Positions 38,109 through 48,335 of a stretch of DNA of 64,000 bases are shown here, in pieces. Location of the stretch: positions 183,937 to 247,936 of the forward strand of contig WSYJ01000187.1 in assembly GCA_020186115.1 (NCBI GenBank), in the 5' to 3' direction. This DNA is from Histomonas meleagridis (lineage: Eukaryota > Parabasalia > Tritrichomonadida > Dientamoebidae). The notes beneath the pieces are model-generated. The model worked only from the letters and a program-made list of their open reading frames with translations. It did no database searches and was not told where the DNA came from. Position 1 is the stretch's first letter; each line of letters starts with the position of its first letter. The translations under genes and the position numbers were made by a program.

Positions 38109-41100
38109 TTAAATAAAGAACACGCCTTCACTGTCGTTCTGTGCATCGTTTGATACCGATTCGTCGTTCTTTTCTGAGATGTCATTTTCGTCACCGCCGG
38201 CGTTGTTGGCCTTCATACGCTTGTAGACAATGACAGAAAGAACAACAAGAGCTGCAACAGCTGCAGCAACAATGATGACTGCAATTACAACGCCCGCTGT
38301 GGAACCGCCGCTGATTCCTGACTCGCCTGTGATCACAGATACATTGGTAAATGTTTCCAATGAAGTAATAAGTGAAGGAACCTCTGTAGGAAGAACTTCT
38401 GAAGTGGATTCGACTTCAGTTGTGAGCTGTGTCTCTGCAGAGGATTGAACTTCTGATGTAACTTCTGTGGATGACTCAACTGGTGGTTCAGATGAGGATT
38501 CGCTCGAAACCTCTGAAGATGATTCACTTGATAATTCAGATGATGACTCTGATGATGATTCTGATGATGATTCACTTGATGATTCTGATGATGATTCACT
38601 TGATGATTCTGATGATGATTCTGAAGATGATTCAGATGATTCAGAAGATGATTCACTTGATGACTCAGAGGAAGATTCAGATGATGATTCTGATGAAGAT
38701 TCAGAGGATGACTCAGAAGATGATTCACTTGATGACTCAGATGAAGATTCAGAGGATGATTCAGATGATGATTCTGATGAAGATTCAGATGAAGATTCAG
38801 AGGATGACTCTGAAGATGATTCTGATGAAGATTCGCTTGATGATTCACTTGATGATTCTGAGGATGATTCTGATGAAGATTCACTTGATGACTCAGATGA
38901 TGATTCAGAAGATGATTCTGATGATGATTCACTTGATGATTCTGATGATGATTCACTTGATGACTCAGAGGATGATTCAGAAGATGATTCAGAGGATGAT
39001 TCTGATGAAGATTCAGAAGATGATTCTGATGATGATTCACTTGATGATTCTGATGATGATTCACTTGATGACTCAGAGGATGATTCAGAAGATGATTCAG
39101 AGGATGATTCTGATGAAGATTCAGATGATGATTCACTTGATGACTCAGAGGATGATTCAGAAGATGATTCAGAAGATGATTCTGATGAAGATTCAGATGA
39201 TGATTCACTTGATGATTCAGAGGATGATTCAGAAGATGACTCAGAGGATGATTCTGATGATGATTCACTTGATGACTCAGAGGATGATTCAGAAGATGAT
39301 TCTGATGATGATTCACTTGATGACTCAGAGGATGATTCTGATGAAGATTCTGATGATGATTCACTTGATGACTCAGAGGATGATTCAGAAGATGATTCTG
39401 ATGATGATTCACTTGATGATTCTGATGATGATTCACTTGATGACTCAGAGGATGATTCAGAAGATGATTCAGAGGATGATTCAGATGATGATTCTGATGA
39501 AGATTCAGATGATGATTCTGATGATGACTCAGAGGATGATTCTGATGAAGATTCAGAGGATGATTCTGAAGATGATTCAGATGATGATTCTGAAGATGAT
39601 TCACTTGATGATTCAGAGGATGATTCAGAAGATGACTCAGAGGATGATTCTGATGAAGATTCAGATGATGATTCACTTGATGACTCAGAGGATGATTCAG
39701 AAGATGATTCTGATGAAGATTCACTTGATGACTCAGATGATGATTCTGAAGATGATTCAGAGGATGATTCAGAAGATGATTCAGAGGAGGATTCACTTGA
39801 TGATTCAGAAGATGATTCTGAGGAGGATTCACTTGATGACTCAGAGGATGATTCAGAAGATGATTCAGAGGATGATTCACTTGATGATTCTGAGGAGGAT
39901 TCACTTGATGATTCTGAGGAGGATTCACTTGATGATTCTGAAGATGATTCACTTGATGATTCTGATGAAGATTCTGATGAAGATTCTGAAGATGATTCAC
40001 TTGATGATTCTGAAGATGATTCTGATGAAGATTCTGAAGATGACTCAGAGGAGGATTCACTTGATGACTCAGAGGATGATTCACTTGATGACTCAGAGGA
40101 TGATTCACTTGATGACTCAGAGGATGATTCACTTGATGATTCAGAGGAGGATTCACTTGATGATTCTGAGGAGGATTCACTTGATGATTCTGAAGATGAT
40201 TCTGAAGATGATTCTGAAGATGATTCACTTGATGATTCTGAAGATGATTCTGAGGAGGATTCACTTGATGACTCAGAGGATGATTCACTTGATGACTCAG
40301 AGGAAGATTCAGATGAAGATTCACTTGATGATTCTGAGGAGGATTCACTTGATGATTCTGAAGATGATTCACTTGATGATTCTGAAGATGATTCTGATGA
40401 TGATTCTGAAGATGATTCTGAGGAGGATTCACTTGATGACTCAGAGGATGACTCTGAAGATGATTCTGATGAAGATTCGCTTGATGATTCTGAGGATGAT
40501 TCTGATGAAGATTCACTGGATGATTCTGAAGATGATTCACTTGATGATTCTGAAGATGATTCTGAAGATGATTCTGATGATGATTCTGAAGATGATTCTG
40601 AGGAGGATTCACTTGATGATTCTGAAGATGATTCTGATGATGACTCTGAAGATGATTCTGATGAAGATTCGCTTGATGATTCTGAAGATGATTCTGATGA
40701 TGACTCTGAAGATGATTCTGATGAAGATTCGCTTGATGATTCTGAAGATGATTCTGAGGATGATTCTGATGAAGATTCACTGGATGATTCAGAAGATGAT
40801 TCACTTGATGACTCAGATGATGATTCTGATGAAGATTCTGATGAAGATTCAGAGGATGACTCAGAAGATGATTCTGAGGATGATTCAGAGGATGACTCTG
40901 AAGATGATTCACTTGATGACTCAGATGATGATTCTGATGAAGATTCTGATGAAGATTCAGAGGATGACTCAGAAGATGATTCTGAGGATGATTCAGAGGA
41001 TGACTCTGAAGATGATTCAGAGGATGACTCTGAAGATGATTCAGAAGATGATTCTGAAGATGATTCACTTGATGACTCAGATGATGATTCTGATGAAGAT

Positions 41101-42437
41101 TCTGATGAAGATTCAGAGGATGACTCAGAAGATGATTCTGAGGATGATTCAGAGGATGACTCTGATGAAGATTCTGAAGATGACTCAGAGGAGGATTCAC
41201 TTGATGATTCAGAAGATGATTCAGAAGATGATTCAGATGATGATTCACTTGATGACTCAGATGATGATTCAGAAGATGATTCCGATGATGATTCACTTGA
41301 TGATTCTGAAGATGATTCAGAAGATGATTCAGATGATGATTCTGAAGATGACTCAGAGGAGGATTCACTTGATGATTCTGAAGATGATTCAGAAGATGAT
41401 TCACTTGATGACTCAGATGATGATTCAGAAGATGATTCACTTGATGATTCTGAAGATGATTCTGATGATGACTCAGATGATGATTCTGAAGATGATTCAG
41501 AAGATGATTCAGATGATGATTCTGATGATGACTCAGAGGATGATTCTGATGAAGATTCAGAGGATGATTCTGAAGATGATTCAGATGATGATTCTGAAGA
41601 TGATTCACTTGATGATTCAGAGGATGATTCAGAAGATGATTCAGAAGATGATTCACTTGATGACTCAGATGATGATTCAGAAGATGATTCCGATGATGAT
41701 TCACTTGATGATTCTGAAGATGACTCAGAGGATGACTCAGAAGATGATTCACTTGATGATTCACTTGATGACTCTGATGATGATTCTGAAGATGATTCAG
41801 ATGATGATTCTGAAGATGATTCACTTGATGATTCAGATGATGATTCTGAAGATGACTCAGAGGATGACTCAGAAGATGATTCACTTGATGATTCACTTGA
41901 TGACTCTGATGATGATTCTGAAGATGATTCAGATGATGATTCTGATGAAGATTCACTTGATGATTCACTTGATGACTCTGATGATGATTCTGAAGATGAT
42001 TCACTTGATGATTCAGATGATGATTCTGAAGATGACTCAGAGGATGATTCAGATGATGATTCACTTGATGACTCTGATGATGATTCAGATGATGATTCAC
42101 TTGATGATTCTGAAGATGACTCTGATGATGATTCACTTGATGATTCTGAGGATGATTCAGATGGCTCTAATGGTGTTTCACTAGTTAATAATTGAATTAA
42201 ATTGAAAACTTCATCCTTACTACCAAGGATTTGTGTTTCTTCAACATTTTCATAAATTTCTTGCTTTTCACTATATGGATAGTATTTTATTTCTTTGTTT
42301 TGATTGAATAACTTTTCGTTGATAATAGACTTCATTCGATCATACAACCCAAGCTTGACCACATTGCCATCAGCATTTGCATCATTAAGGTCATTAATCC
42401 TTACAGCGAGAAAGAACAACGTGTTCAAGAAGAGCAT
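38109..42437 (-). CDS. Surface protein with giant SSSE repeat domain and transmembrane anchor
   Basis: The 1,442-residue protein begins at ATG 42435-42437 (the longer frame starts with GTG). It has a signal peptide (LFLNTLFFLAV), a ~75-residue unique region, then about 306 tandem Ser-Ser-Ser-Glu units (~1,220 residues). A Thr/Ser/Glu stalk with degenerating repeats, a transmembrane helix (GVVIAVIIVAAAVAALVVLSVIVY) and a 36-residue acidic cytoplasmic tail follow. This is a type I membrane protein with a long acidic, Ser-rich stalk likely to be heavily glycosylated or phosphorylated. Function is unknown; adhesion or surface coat is a guess. One unit is shortened to SSE near the C-terminal end. 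The real repeat count may vary between alleles or be misassembled. Confidence 0.85.
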   Translation of the reverse strand: MLFLNTLFFLAVRINDLNDANADGNVVKLGLYDRMKSIINEKLFNQNKEIKYYPYSEKQEIYENVEETQILGSKDEVFNLIQLLTSETPLEPSESSSESSSESSSESSSESSSESSSESSSESSSESSSESSSESSSESSSESSSESSSESSSESSSESSSESSSESSSESSSESSSESSSESSSESSSESSSESSSESSSESSSESSSESSSESSSESSSESSSESSSESSSESSSESSSESSSESSSESSSESSSESSSESSSESSSESSSESSSESSSESSSESSSESSSESSSESSSESSSESSSESSSESSSESSSESSSESSSESSSESSSESSSESSSESSSESSSESSSESSSESSSESSSESSSESSSESSSESSSESSSESSSESSSESSSESSSESSSESSSESSSESSSESSSESSSESSSESSSESSSESSSESSSESSSESSSESSSESSSESSSESSSESSSESSSESSSESSSESSSESSSESSSESSSESSSESSSESSSESSSESSSESSSESSSESSSESSSESSSESSSESSSESSSESSSESSSESSSESSSESSSESSSESSSESSSESSSESSSESSSESSSESSSESSSESSSESSSESSSESSSESSSESSSESSSESSSESSSESSSESSSESSSESSSESSSESSSESSSESSSESSSESSSESSSESSSESSSESSSESSSESSSESSSESSSESSSESSSESSSESSSESSSESSSESSSESSSESSSESSSESSSESSSESSSESSSESSSESSSESSSESSSESSSESSSESSSESSSESSSESSSESSSESSSESSSESSSESSSESSSESSSESSSESSSESSSESSSESSSESSSESSSESSSESSSESSSESSSESSSESSSESSSESSSESSSESSSESSSESSSESSSESSSESSSESSSESSSESSSESSSESSSESSSESSSESSSESSSESSSESSSESSSESSSESSSESSSESSSESSSESSSESSSESSSESSSESSSESSSESSSESSSESSSESSSESSSESSSESSSESSSESSSESSSESSSESSSESSSESSSESSSESSSESSSESSSESSSESSSESSSESSSESSSESSSESSSESSSESSSESSSESSSESSSESSSESSSESSSESSSESSSESSSESSSESSSESSSESSSESSSESSSESSSESSSESSSESSSESSSESSSESSSESSSESSSESSSESSSESSSESSSESSSESSSESSSESSSESSSESSESSSESSSESSSESSSESSSESSSESSSESSSELSSESSSEVSSESSSEPPVESSTEVTSEVQSSAETQLTTEVESTSEVLPTEVPSLITSLETFTNVSVITGESGISGGSTAGVVIAVIIVAAAVAALVVLSVIVYKRMKANNAGGDENDISEKNDESVSNDAQNDSEGVFFI
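38490..42161 (-). repeat. 12-bp coding minisatellite, about 306 units
   Basis: A 3.67-kb tandem array whose unit encodes SSSE on the minus strand (TCA/TCT/AGT Ser codons mixed, GAA/GAG Glu). Synonymous variation makes higher-order patterns: GATGATTCACTTGATGA-type units (plus strand) recur. Three other frames are also open for >1,200 codons through the array purely because of the repeat. Confidence 0.95.
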
Positions 42438-42906
42438 TTGCACAGACTAATTTTGACAACCAGAAACCACAAAATTGAATCAAAAATAACTGTAATGTTC
42501 GTTTGAGTGGTTCGATGAACTTTTTGATAGCGTTAATGGTGTAAGGGATAATGGTGGCCAAATTTTTTCTGAAAAAAATATTCACTTTTTCACTAAAACC
42601 TTGGAACACTGTTCAAAAAAATGAGAGCCCAAATTTTTGTCATAGATTTGCTATGGCATATATTTCAGTGATTCTTCTTTCTTAGATTGAACTACTCTTA
42701 AAGACACCAAAAATAAGCACACCATGAATAATTGGCTAAAACCTGTTTTAATCAAAAAAAGAAGAAATGGCAGAATTAAATTTTTATCATAAATCTAAAA
42801 AATGGAAACGTTATTCAAGAAAAAGTGTTGGATTTATGAAGTATAATTATATTTTATAGTTTACAATCAACAAAATTTTGGTAATATATATTTGCACATA
42901 TAAAAA
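42438..42906. other. Intergenic, no gene seen
   Basis: About 470 AT-rich bases upstream of the repeat protein and downstream of the SGT1-like gene. A TCAAAATTA string ~15 bases upstream of the ATG at 42437 may be its initiator. Confidence 0.45.
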
Positions 42907-43602
42907 TCACACTTCAACACACTCGAGTATATCCCAGTCAGTTTCTTCTTCTTTTTTCAACGAAAGGTTGATGGATTCTTTGGTTAGAATAAAAGATGAA
43001 TCTTTTGGAATAATTTTTTTTTGTAATTTGATTTTTATGAATGAAAACGTTTCTCTTGTTAACAAAATTCTTATTTCTTTTTCGTCGAACTCTACTGATA
43101 TATCATTTTCTTCAATACCTTGAATATAAAATTGGATGTAAACATTAGCTAAATCTTGAGAGGCGTTATGCTCGATGTTGCTAATGTCAAATACAGGTAA
43201 TTTAGATAAATCTTTTTGAAAATGACTTTTAACACGGATAATAAATTCTTGTATTTCCTTGCTTGGTTGAATCCCGTATGCACTTTGTAATGTTGCATAT
43301 GCTGCTTCGTATTCACCAATTTTACATAAGCATCGACTTTTTAGAATTAAAATTTTTGGAAGTAACCAACCTCGTTCTTCTGCAAGGCAAGTAATTTCAA
43401 GTGATCTATGAATTTGATTTAGAGCAAAATAACATGAAGCAGCACAATAAAGTAAATCTGGACTTGTATCAAGTCGAGTTGATTGTAAAACTTGAAGTGC
43501 TTCTTGATACTGATGATTATCAACAAGAAGAAGAACTGAAGACTCAACACAAAGATTTTCGTATTTATTTCTATGGAAAAGAAGTAAGTTTGGCGTGTTC
43601 AT
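42907..43602 (-). CDS. SGT1-like co-chaperone (TPR plus CS domain)
   Basis: The 231-residue protein starts at ATG 43600-43602 (the longer frame starts with TTG). Residues ~15-120 are TPR-like helix pairs (HQYQEALQVLQST, LLYCAASCYFALNQIHRSLEI, IGEYEAAYATLQSAYGIQP). Residues ~150-228 form a CS domain with VYIQFYIQGIEENDISVEFDEKEI and INLSLKKEEETDWDILE, as in SGT1. SGT1 binds HSP90 and SKP1 and helps kinetochore and SCF assembly. The usual C-terminal SGS domain is missing, as in many protists. It is divergent from the TAF13-like gene with 45 bp between the ATGs. Confidence 0.75.
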   Translation of the reverse strand: MNTPNLLLFHRNKYENLCVESSVLLLVDNHQYQEALQVLQSTRLDTSPDLLYCAASCYFALNQIHRSLEITCLAEERGWLLPKILILKSRCLCKIGEYEAAYATLQSAYGIQPSKEIQEFIIRVKSHFQKDLSKLPVFDISNIEHNASQDLANVYIQFYIQGIEENDISVEFDEKEIRILLTRETFSFIKIKLQKKIIPKDSSFILTKESINLSLKKEEETDWDILECVEV

Positions 43603-43647
43603 TTTCGCGGTGCTGACAAACTTTCTCAAAATATTCCAAGGTTTTTA

Positions 43648-43947
43648 ATGCCACCAAAAAAAGATGCAATGAGGGAACTGGTTTCGCAACTACTTTATGC
43701 TTGTGGTGGTGACACTGAACAGTACGAACAAACAATTGACGCAACATTGGGTGCAATAGAATATTATATAACACAATTAGCACAAACAGCCCATCGTGGA
43801 GCACCTAACCCATCAAAAATAACGCCAGATGATGTTCTTAAAGCTATTTCAAATGATCCAGTCAAACATAGTCATGTTTCGAGAACTTGGGATGATCTAA
43901 TTCAAAAGCAAAAAGAAAAGGAGCACAAAAACGAAACAGGCCTATAG
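43648..43947 (+). CDS. TAF13-like TFIID histone-fold subunit
   Basis: The 99-residue protein is predicted to be one histone fold: MRELVSQLLYACGGDTEQYEQTIDATLGAIEYYITQLAQTAH then the loop and KITPDDVLKAISNDPVKHSHVSRTW. This is the TAF13/TFIID 18-kDa pattern (LLYA(C/F)GD, then E(D)-L..I..DP.K..R). TAF13 pairs with TAF11 in TFIID. It is the minimal fold with a short basic tail (QKQKEKEHK). NF-YC or Spt3-type folds are alternatives. Confidence 0.72.
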   Translation: MPPKKDAMRELVSQLLYACGGDTEQYEQTIDATLGAIEYYITQLAQTAHRGAPNPSKITPDDVLKAISNDPVKHSHVSRTWDDLIQKQKEKEHKNETGL

Positions 43948-44148
43948 GATATGCACTTCATATTTTATATAAATAAGTTTATTTTGAATAAAAAGGAATA
44001 TTTTTTTCCACCAAAATTCTCGTTGAAAAAGTGAGTGCTGGTTGCACGTTACTGTTGTAAAATTCACCTCACATAAAGGCGATCAAAATTAATACGAATA
44101 AATGGGTAGCCGTTTATTTCGGAACGAACAGAGTTGGTCAATTTCAAA

Positions 44149-44796
44149 ATGTCTGAGGAAGAAACAGAAAAATCAAATTCTGATAATTCACACCAGGAAA
44201 CAAATTCACAAAATTATCCTACAAAAACAACTTACCTTATTCAAGCATATTTCAAACCGCTTTTTGGCAATGCAGAAACAATCAAAGATTTGTTTGAAAA
44301 GGAAGGATTTTCAAACATACAATCAATTAAACTTTATGACAAATATGGTTTCGTAAGATTTCAAACAAATGCAGATGCGCAATTATTTGTTGAACATTTC
44401 AATAATTTTACATTTCGAAATTATGTTATTACAGCACAACTTTCGACCAAAACCATTGTAAACTATCCACCGTGTAAGCGTATATATCTTACTGGATATG
44501 ATCAGCGTACAATAACAGAACGAGACATTTATTTCCTTGCTGCTCCATTGGGATTTATTCGTCATATCTCTTTTCACCATGAATTTTCATTTATTGACTT
44601 TGATACTGTTGAGGATGCGAAAGTTGCTGTTGATGAATTGAACAAATACACAATGCATGACAAAATTCTTTCGGCATCATTTGCTAAATCTGCTCCAACA
44701 ACAAATTTCTCTAATTTGTCAATTCCGTTAACTGATATAATTCCTCCAAATCATGAGTTTTGGACAATTTTGTCAGATCGACTGCAAGCACATTGA
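44149..44796 (+). CDS. Two-RRM RNA-binding protein
   Basis: The 215-residue protein starts at ATG 44149, directly preceded by TCAATTTC (44138-44145), an initiator-like string; the longer frame starts with TTG. After an acidic Ser/Asn N-terminus there are two RRM-like folds: residues ~25-100 (YLIQAYFKPLFGNAETIKDLFE.. YGFVRFQTNADAQLFVEHFN) and ~115-185 (KRIYLTGYDQRTITERDIYFLAAPLGFIRHISF.. FSFIDFDTVEDAKVAVDELN). RNP1/RNP2 aromatic positions are mostly kept (YGFVRF, FSFIDF). It likely acts in mRNA processing or regulation; the target is unknown. Confidence 0.8.
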   Translation: MSEEETEKSNSDNSHQETNSQNYPTKTTYLIQAYFKPLFGNAETIKDLFEKEGFSNIQSIKLYDKYGFVRFQTNADAQLFVEHFNNFTFRNYVITAQLSTKTIVNYPPCKRIYLTGYDQRTITERDIYFLAAPLGFIRHISFHHEFSFIDFDTVEDAKVAVDELNKYTMHDKILSASFAKSAPTTNFSNLSIPLTDIIPPNHEFWTILSDRLQAH

Positions 44797-44989
44797 TGAA
44801 TTTATTTCATTTGTTTTCTTTAATATAAAATGTATAAATTTGTTCTAATTTTGTATTAATATTTTTATATAATAAGCAAAATAAATGAGATCATAAGTGA
44901 AATGCTCTTTTTCTTCTTCAGTCATAAAATTTAAAGGTTAAATTGAAAAGTGACAATATTCCAATCAAAAAAAGTTCTGATTACTTCAC

Positions 44990-45310
44990 TTTTTTTCATA
45001 TCTGCTCTTGCTCAAGCTATCGCAGAATGAAGGACCCAAATTGGTGAAAGATTAGATCCAATTGGTAACCCTCTCACATCTTCTCAAAGCTAAAGCTCCG
45101 CCAAAAAAACAATCAATCATCTTAACCCAACAGTCGAAACCGACGTTTATATCAACTACCTAGGTGCTGTTATGATTGCTGGCCGAACATCCGCTCCACA
45201 GGTTCTTGTGAAGTAAATGATGTTAATCCAAGAATATCTTTAATAACGCAACATGTCCTTTAAATAAAGATAAACATTCTAGTTGATGTAAAATTTTATG
45301 TTTGAAAAAG
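44990..45310 (+). pseudogene. Enolase pseudogene, internally deleted copy
   Basis: In-frame pieces with stops read IGERLDPIGNPLTSS and then NPTVETDVYINYLGAVM, which matches the enolase N-terminal NPTVEVDV segment. A frame change gives STGSCEVND, as in enolase GASTGSCEA. The sequence then jumps to a 3' flank (CAAGAATATCTTTAATAACG...AAATTTTATGTTT) that also follows the second copy at 46060-46140. So the middle and C-terminal parts are lost. Confidence 0.65.
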
Positions 45311-45529
45311 TTTGGGATGGAGAATAATTGTATTTACTCGTTTGAAATTGCGCTTTTGTTAATGCTTTTGTGTAAAATATCTCACAGGATTTTGAATTCA
45401 ATGTTATAATATGCGCAGTCCGAACATTATAAAAGCATTTGATCTCAATGGGTTTTTATTATAAAAATATATACACATAAAACTTTTACGTACATAAATG
45501 CAGAACACAAATTTTTGGCACAGAAAATG

Positions 45530-46085
45530 GACACCACCGCAAAGAACCTCAGCGATGAAGGAGGCTTCGCGCCATGTCTTGTGATCAAAGACGCCTTCTA
45601 AGGATATCCGCAGCGTATGAGTTCTCTTACGAAGAAACTAAACTCTACGAAGTGGAGATAGTTGTCAAGAAGCCGGCGACGAAATGATCTAATACTGGGC
45701 TAACCTCATAGCGAAGCACTCATCCATTGTCTCAATCGATGGTCTTCATGAAAATGACTATATACATTGGAAAGAACTCAACGCAACACTCGTCAAAAAG
45801 GTGCAACTCGTCGGTGATGACCTATACGCATCAAACCCAAAGACAATCTAAGGAAAATATTGCAACGCGTTGCGACTTAAGGTAAACCAAATCTGTACTA
45901 TCTGAGATGTTATGTATGCGGTGAAGCTCATGAACTTGACGACGGACAAAACATAGAAGTAAATCATAGATCGCTGATATTGCCGTATTGGCGCACAACA
46001 AATTAATACCGGATCTACAGCATGTGGAGAATGTATTGAGAAGTACAAATATCTTCTTCAAATTCTACGAATATCTTAAGTAACA
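45530..46085 (+). pseudogene. Enolase pseudogene, middle to C-terminal copy
   Basis: Broken-frame pieces match enolase in order: NLSDEGGFAP (family NVGDEGGFAP), then HSSIVSIDGLHENDYIHWKELNA (VSIEDP...DW..W), QLVGDDLYASNPKTI (QIVGDDL..TNP), CNALRLKVNQI (NALLLKVNQIG) and finally TGSTACGECIEKYKYLLQI (ER..KYNQLLRI). Stop codons and frame changes occur throughout. GC content is higher than the surroundings, as in expressed housekeeping genes. It lies in tandem with the shorter copy upstream. Confidence 0.75.
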
Positions 46086-46190
46086 CGATATTCTCAAGAA
46101 ATAAAGACAAACGTTTTGATTGATGAGAAATTTTATGTTTATGTAATATTTGAGTTGGCAAATGAAAGCATTTATTAATAATACAGTGCT

Positions 46191-47167
46191 TTATTTAATG
46201 TCTTTGTGTTTGTTTTGAGTTGCTAAATCAAGTGCTGTTTTAAAAAATTTAAATAATTTCCAAATATTATTTTGAAATATAAAATTATTAAAATGAATTT
46301 CAATTGCTGTTTCATATGCTTTATCAAATGATGCATGATTTTGTTCACATAAATGAATGATTTCTACATTTCCACCTGCAATTGCATATTTACCTGTATA
46401 TTTTACATTTGCATCATTCATTCATTAAATATTTAAAACATTTAACTGAAGAAAAAAATAATCAATTAATGAAACATTCCATAGATTAATAAAATCACAT
46501 CTTTCATAAATTGATGGTTTAATGATTTGATTAAAATCAAAATCATTTTGTGATGAAATTTTTTGAAGTTTTTCAACATCATCATTCCGGATTATTTCTG
46601 CAATTCCAAATGTATTATCTCCTTCTTTAATGAATTGTTTATGAAGTTCCCAATCATTCTTTGAGAGTTTATCATAATTTTCTTTGATTTACTCTAAATA
46701 ATTATCTTTTTCTAATTCATTAATTTCTTCTTCAGTCATATAATGATAAAATATGGAACGTCTATATCTTTAGCAATTTTTGATTCAATGAAATTATTTT
46801 CAATCAAATACTCAAGAATATAAAATGTTTCTTGATTATATTTGTGTTCATACAAAAGAAAACTTGTAAATACTTCTAAAATTTTAGGCTTGTTGTTATT
46901 CTCTTCATATTGTTCAATTTTTTTTATAAAATCAAAATAAATTTCATAATAATTTACTCGCATACTAAAAAGTAGATATATAATTTGACTAATAACAAGG
47001 TTAAATGAGTAAAAATGGTTTCCATCAAATTTAGTGATTAAAGAATTAAACGATTGAATAATATTGTCTTCATTCAAATTGAAAATTATTTGTTTAATGA
47101 ATACAAGGAATTCCCATTTGTTGTGAATTATTTGTTTCGTCTTTTTTTCTTCCCTTTGATTTATCAT
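46191..47167 (-). pseudogene. Ankyrin (DUF3447-type) protein pseudogene
   Basis: Two open pieces (46736-47167 and 46191-46421) and the broken sequence between them form one protein of the abundant trichomonad DUF3447/ankyrin type. The helical N-terminus ends ILEVFTSFLLYEHKYNQETFYILEYLIENN, then WELHKQFIKEGDNTFGIAEIIRNDD, DFINLWNVSLIDYFF, and the ankyrin-like YAIAGGNVEIIHLCEQN. The frame is broken by an internal stop near 46690, a shift in a T run near 46450 and a 4-base AATG duplication near 46420. Confidence 0.75.
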
Positions 47168-47756
47168 TTTAGATTTTTTGGTTTTGTGGTGTTTGATTTC
47201 AAACTATTTCAATTTTCAAAATAAACTTTAAACTTATAGTTTAAAAATTCATTTGAGTTTCAAATGAATTTTTTGGAAAATTCTATACTTTATGAAAAGT
47301 GATATGTTGGCGAACGTTATGCAATCTTTGAAAAACATTGTAACAATTCTCTATAATTATTTTATAATTTCATATCATTTTTATTTGTGAATACATAAAC
47401 TAAGTATAATGAAATAAAAGCTTGAAATTTATAAGATATTTTTATTCTTTTTTTGAGGTTCGGATTGACTCATTTAAATACCATTTAGTTTTGAGATTGC
47501 AGGAAATCTCTGTTTTGAGCTTAAGAACGAAAGTTTCCTTGGCTTAAGGAGAAGTTATACTATCAAATCGAGTCTGTAAAAATGGTGGAGGAAATAACCA
47601 ATTTATATTCGTTGTTTATGGTCTAATGGTCACTGTGACTTTCTGGAAGCAGTTTATTTTACATTTTTATTTAATATATATATATTTAAATATCAAATAA
47701 AGAATTTATAAATTATTAGCTTTTTGCTGAGATAAATATGTTTTATGATTAATATT
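47168..47756. other. Intergenic, no gene seen
   Basis: About 590 bases. A tRNA-5'-half-like string at 47613-47651 (TATGGTCTAATGGTCA) has no matching T arm or acceptor and is not counted as a gene. Confidence 0.45.
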
Positions 47757-48111
47757 TATTGAATGGTTTATTTTGTAATTTATACAAAATTTCTAATGTT
47801 GATTTTCCAGTTTCGTTTGTATACAATACTTTGAGAGAATAACAATCGTGATACAGGCTGACTTCAATTATATTGAAACACTTTTGAAAAAAGAGATTAT
47901 TAAGGATAGTCCTTATGAAAAATTAGCAAATAATGTAACAAATTAGGAAAAAGTTACAAATTTTTTTCCCCAATTTAACGATTTCGTTGTAACCTCTCCT
48001 ATTTGCGTATGCAAGCGCTGTTCCAAATAATTTAAATAATTTCCAAATATTATTTTGAAATATTAAATTATTAAAATAAATTTTAAATAAAAAAATAAAT
48101 ATCTTTAGCAT
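47757..48111 (-). pseudogene. Second ankyrin (DUF3447-type) fragment
   Basis: Minus-strand pieces read FQNNIWKLFKLFGTALAYANRRGYNEIVKL (near-identical to FQNNIWKLFKFFKTALDLATQ in the neighbouring pseudogene) and, near 47770-47830, NETGKSTLEILYKLQNKPF, a typical C-terminal end of such proteins. The rest is lost. Probably a relic of a duplicate. Confidence 0.65.
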
Positions 48112-48335
48112 TTATATCAATTCCTTCTCAAATATTTATTTCTTTTTTTGAACTTATAATATGAGCATAAAAAAATATGCACAGCCAAAGATAGAATACG
48201 AAAATAAATTAAGATTTAACTCATTTTTACGTCAATAAAAGTTTCGATATACATTTTTAGGTGTGAATTCACACATATTTCCTCATAAAATTCATTTTAA
48301 GTAACAATCAACAAAACAAAAAACTTAATGAGTTT

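Noticed and set aside
38333-42195. Three further ORFs of >1,200 codons overlapping the SSSE array
   Set aside because: They are frame and strand shadows of a 12-bp repeat. They lack signal, anchor or unique ends, whereas the minus-strand SSSE frame has all of them.
47613-47651. tRNA-Gln-like 5' half (GGTCTAATGGTCA)
   Set aside because: No T arm, no matching acceptor stem and a malformed anticodon arm; at most a relic.
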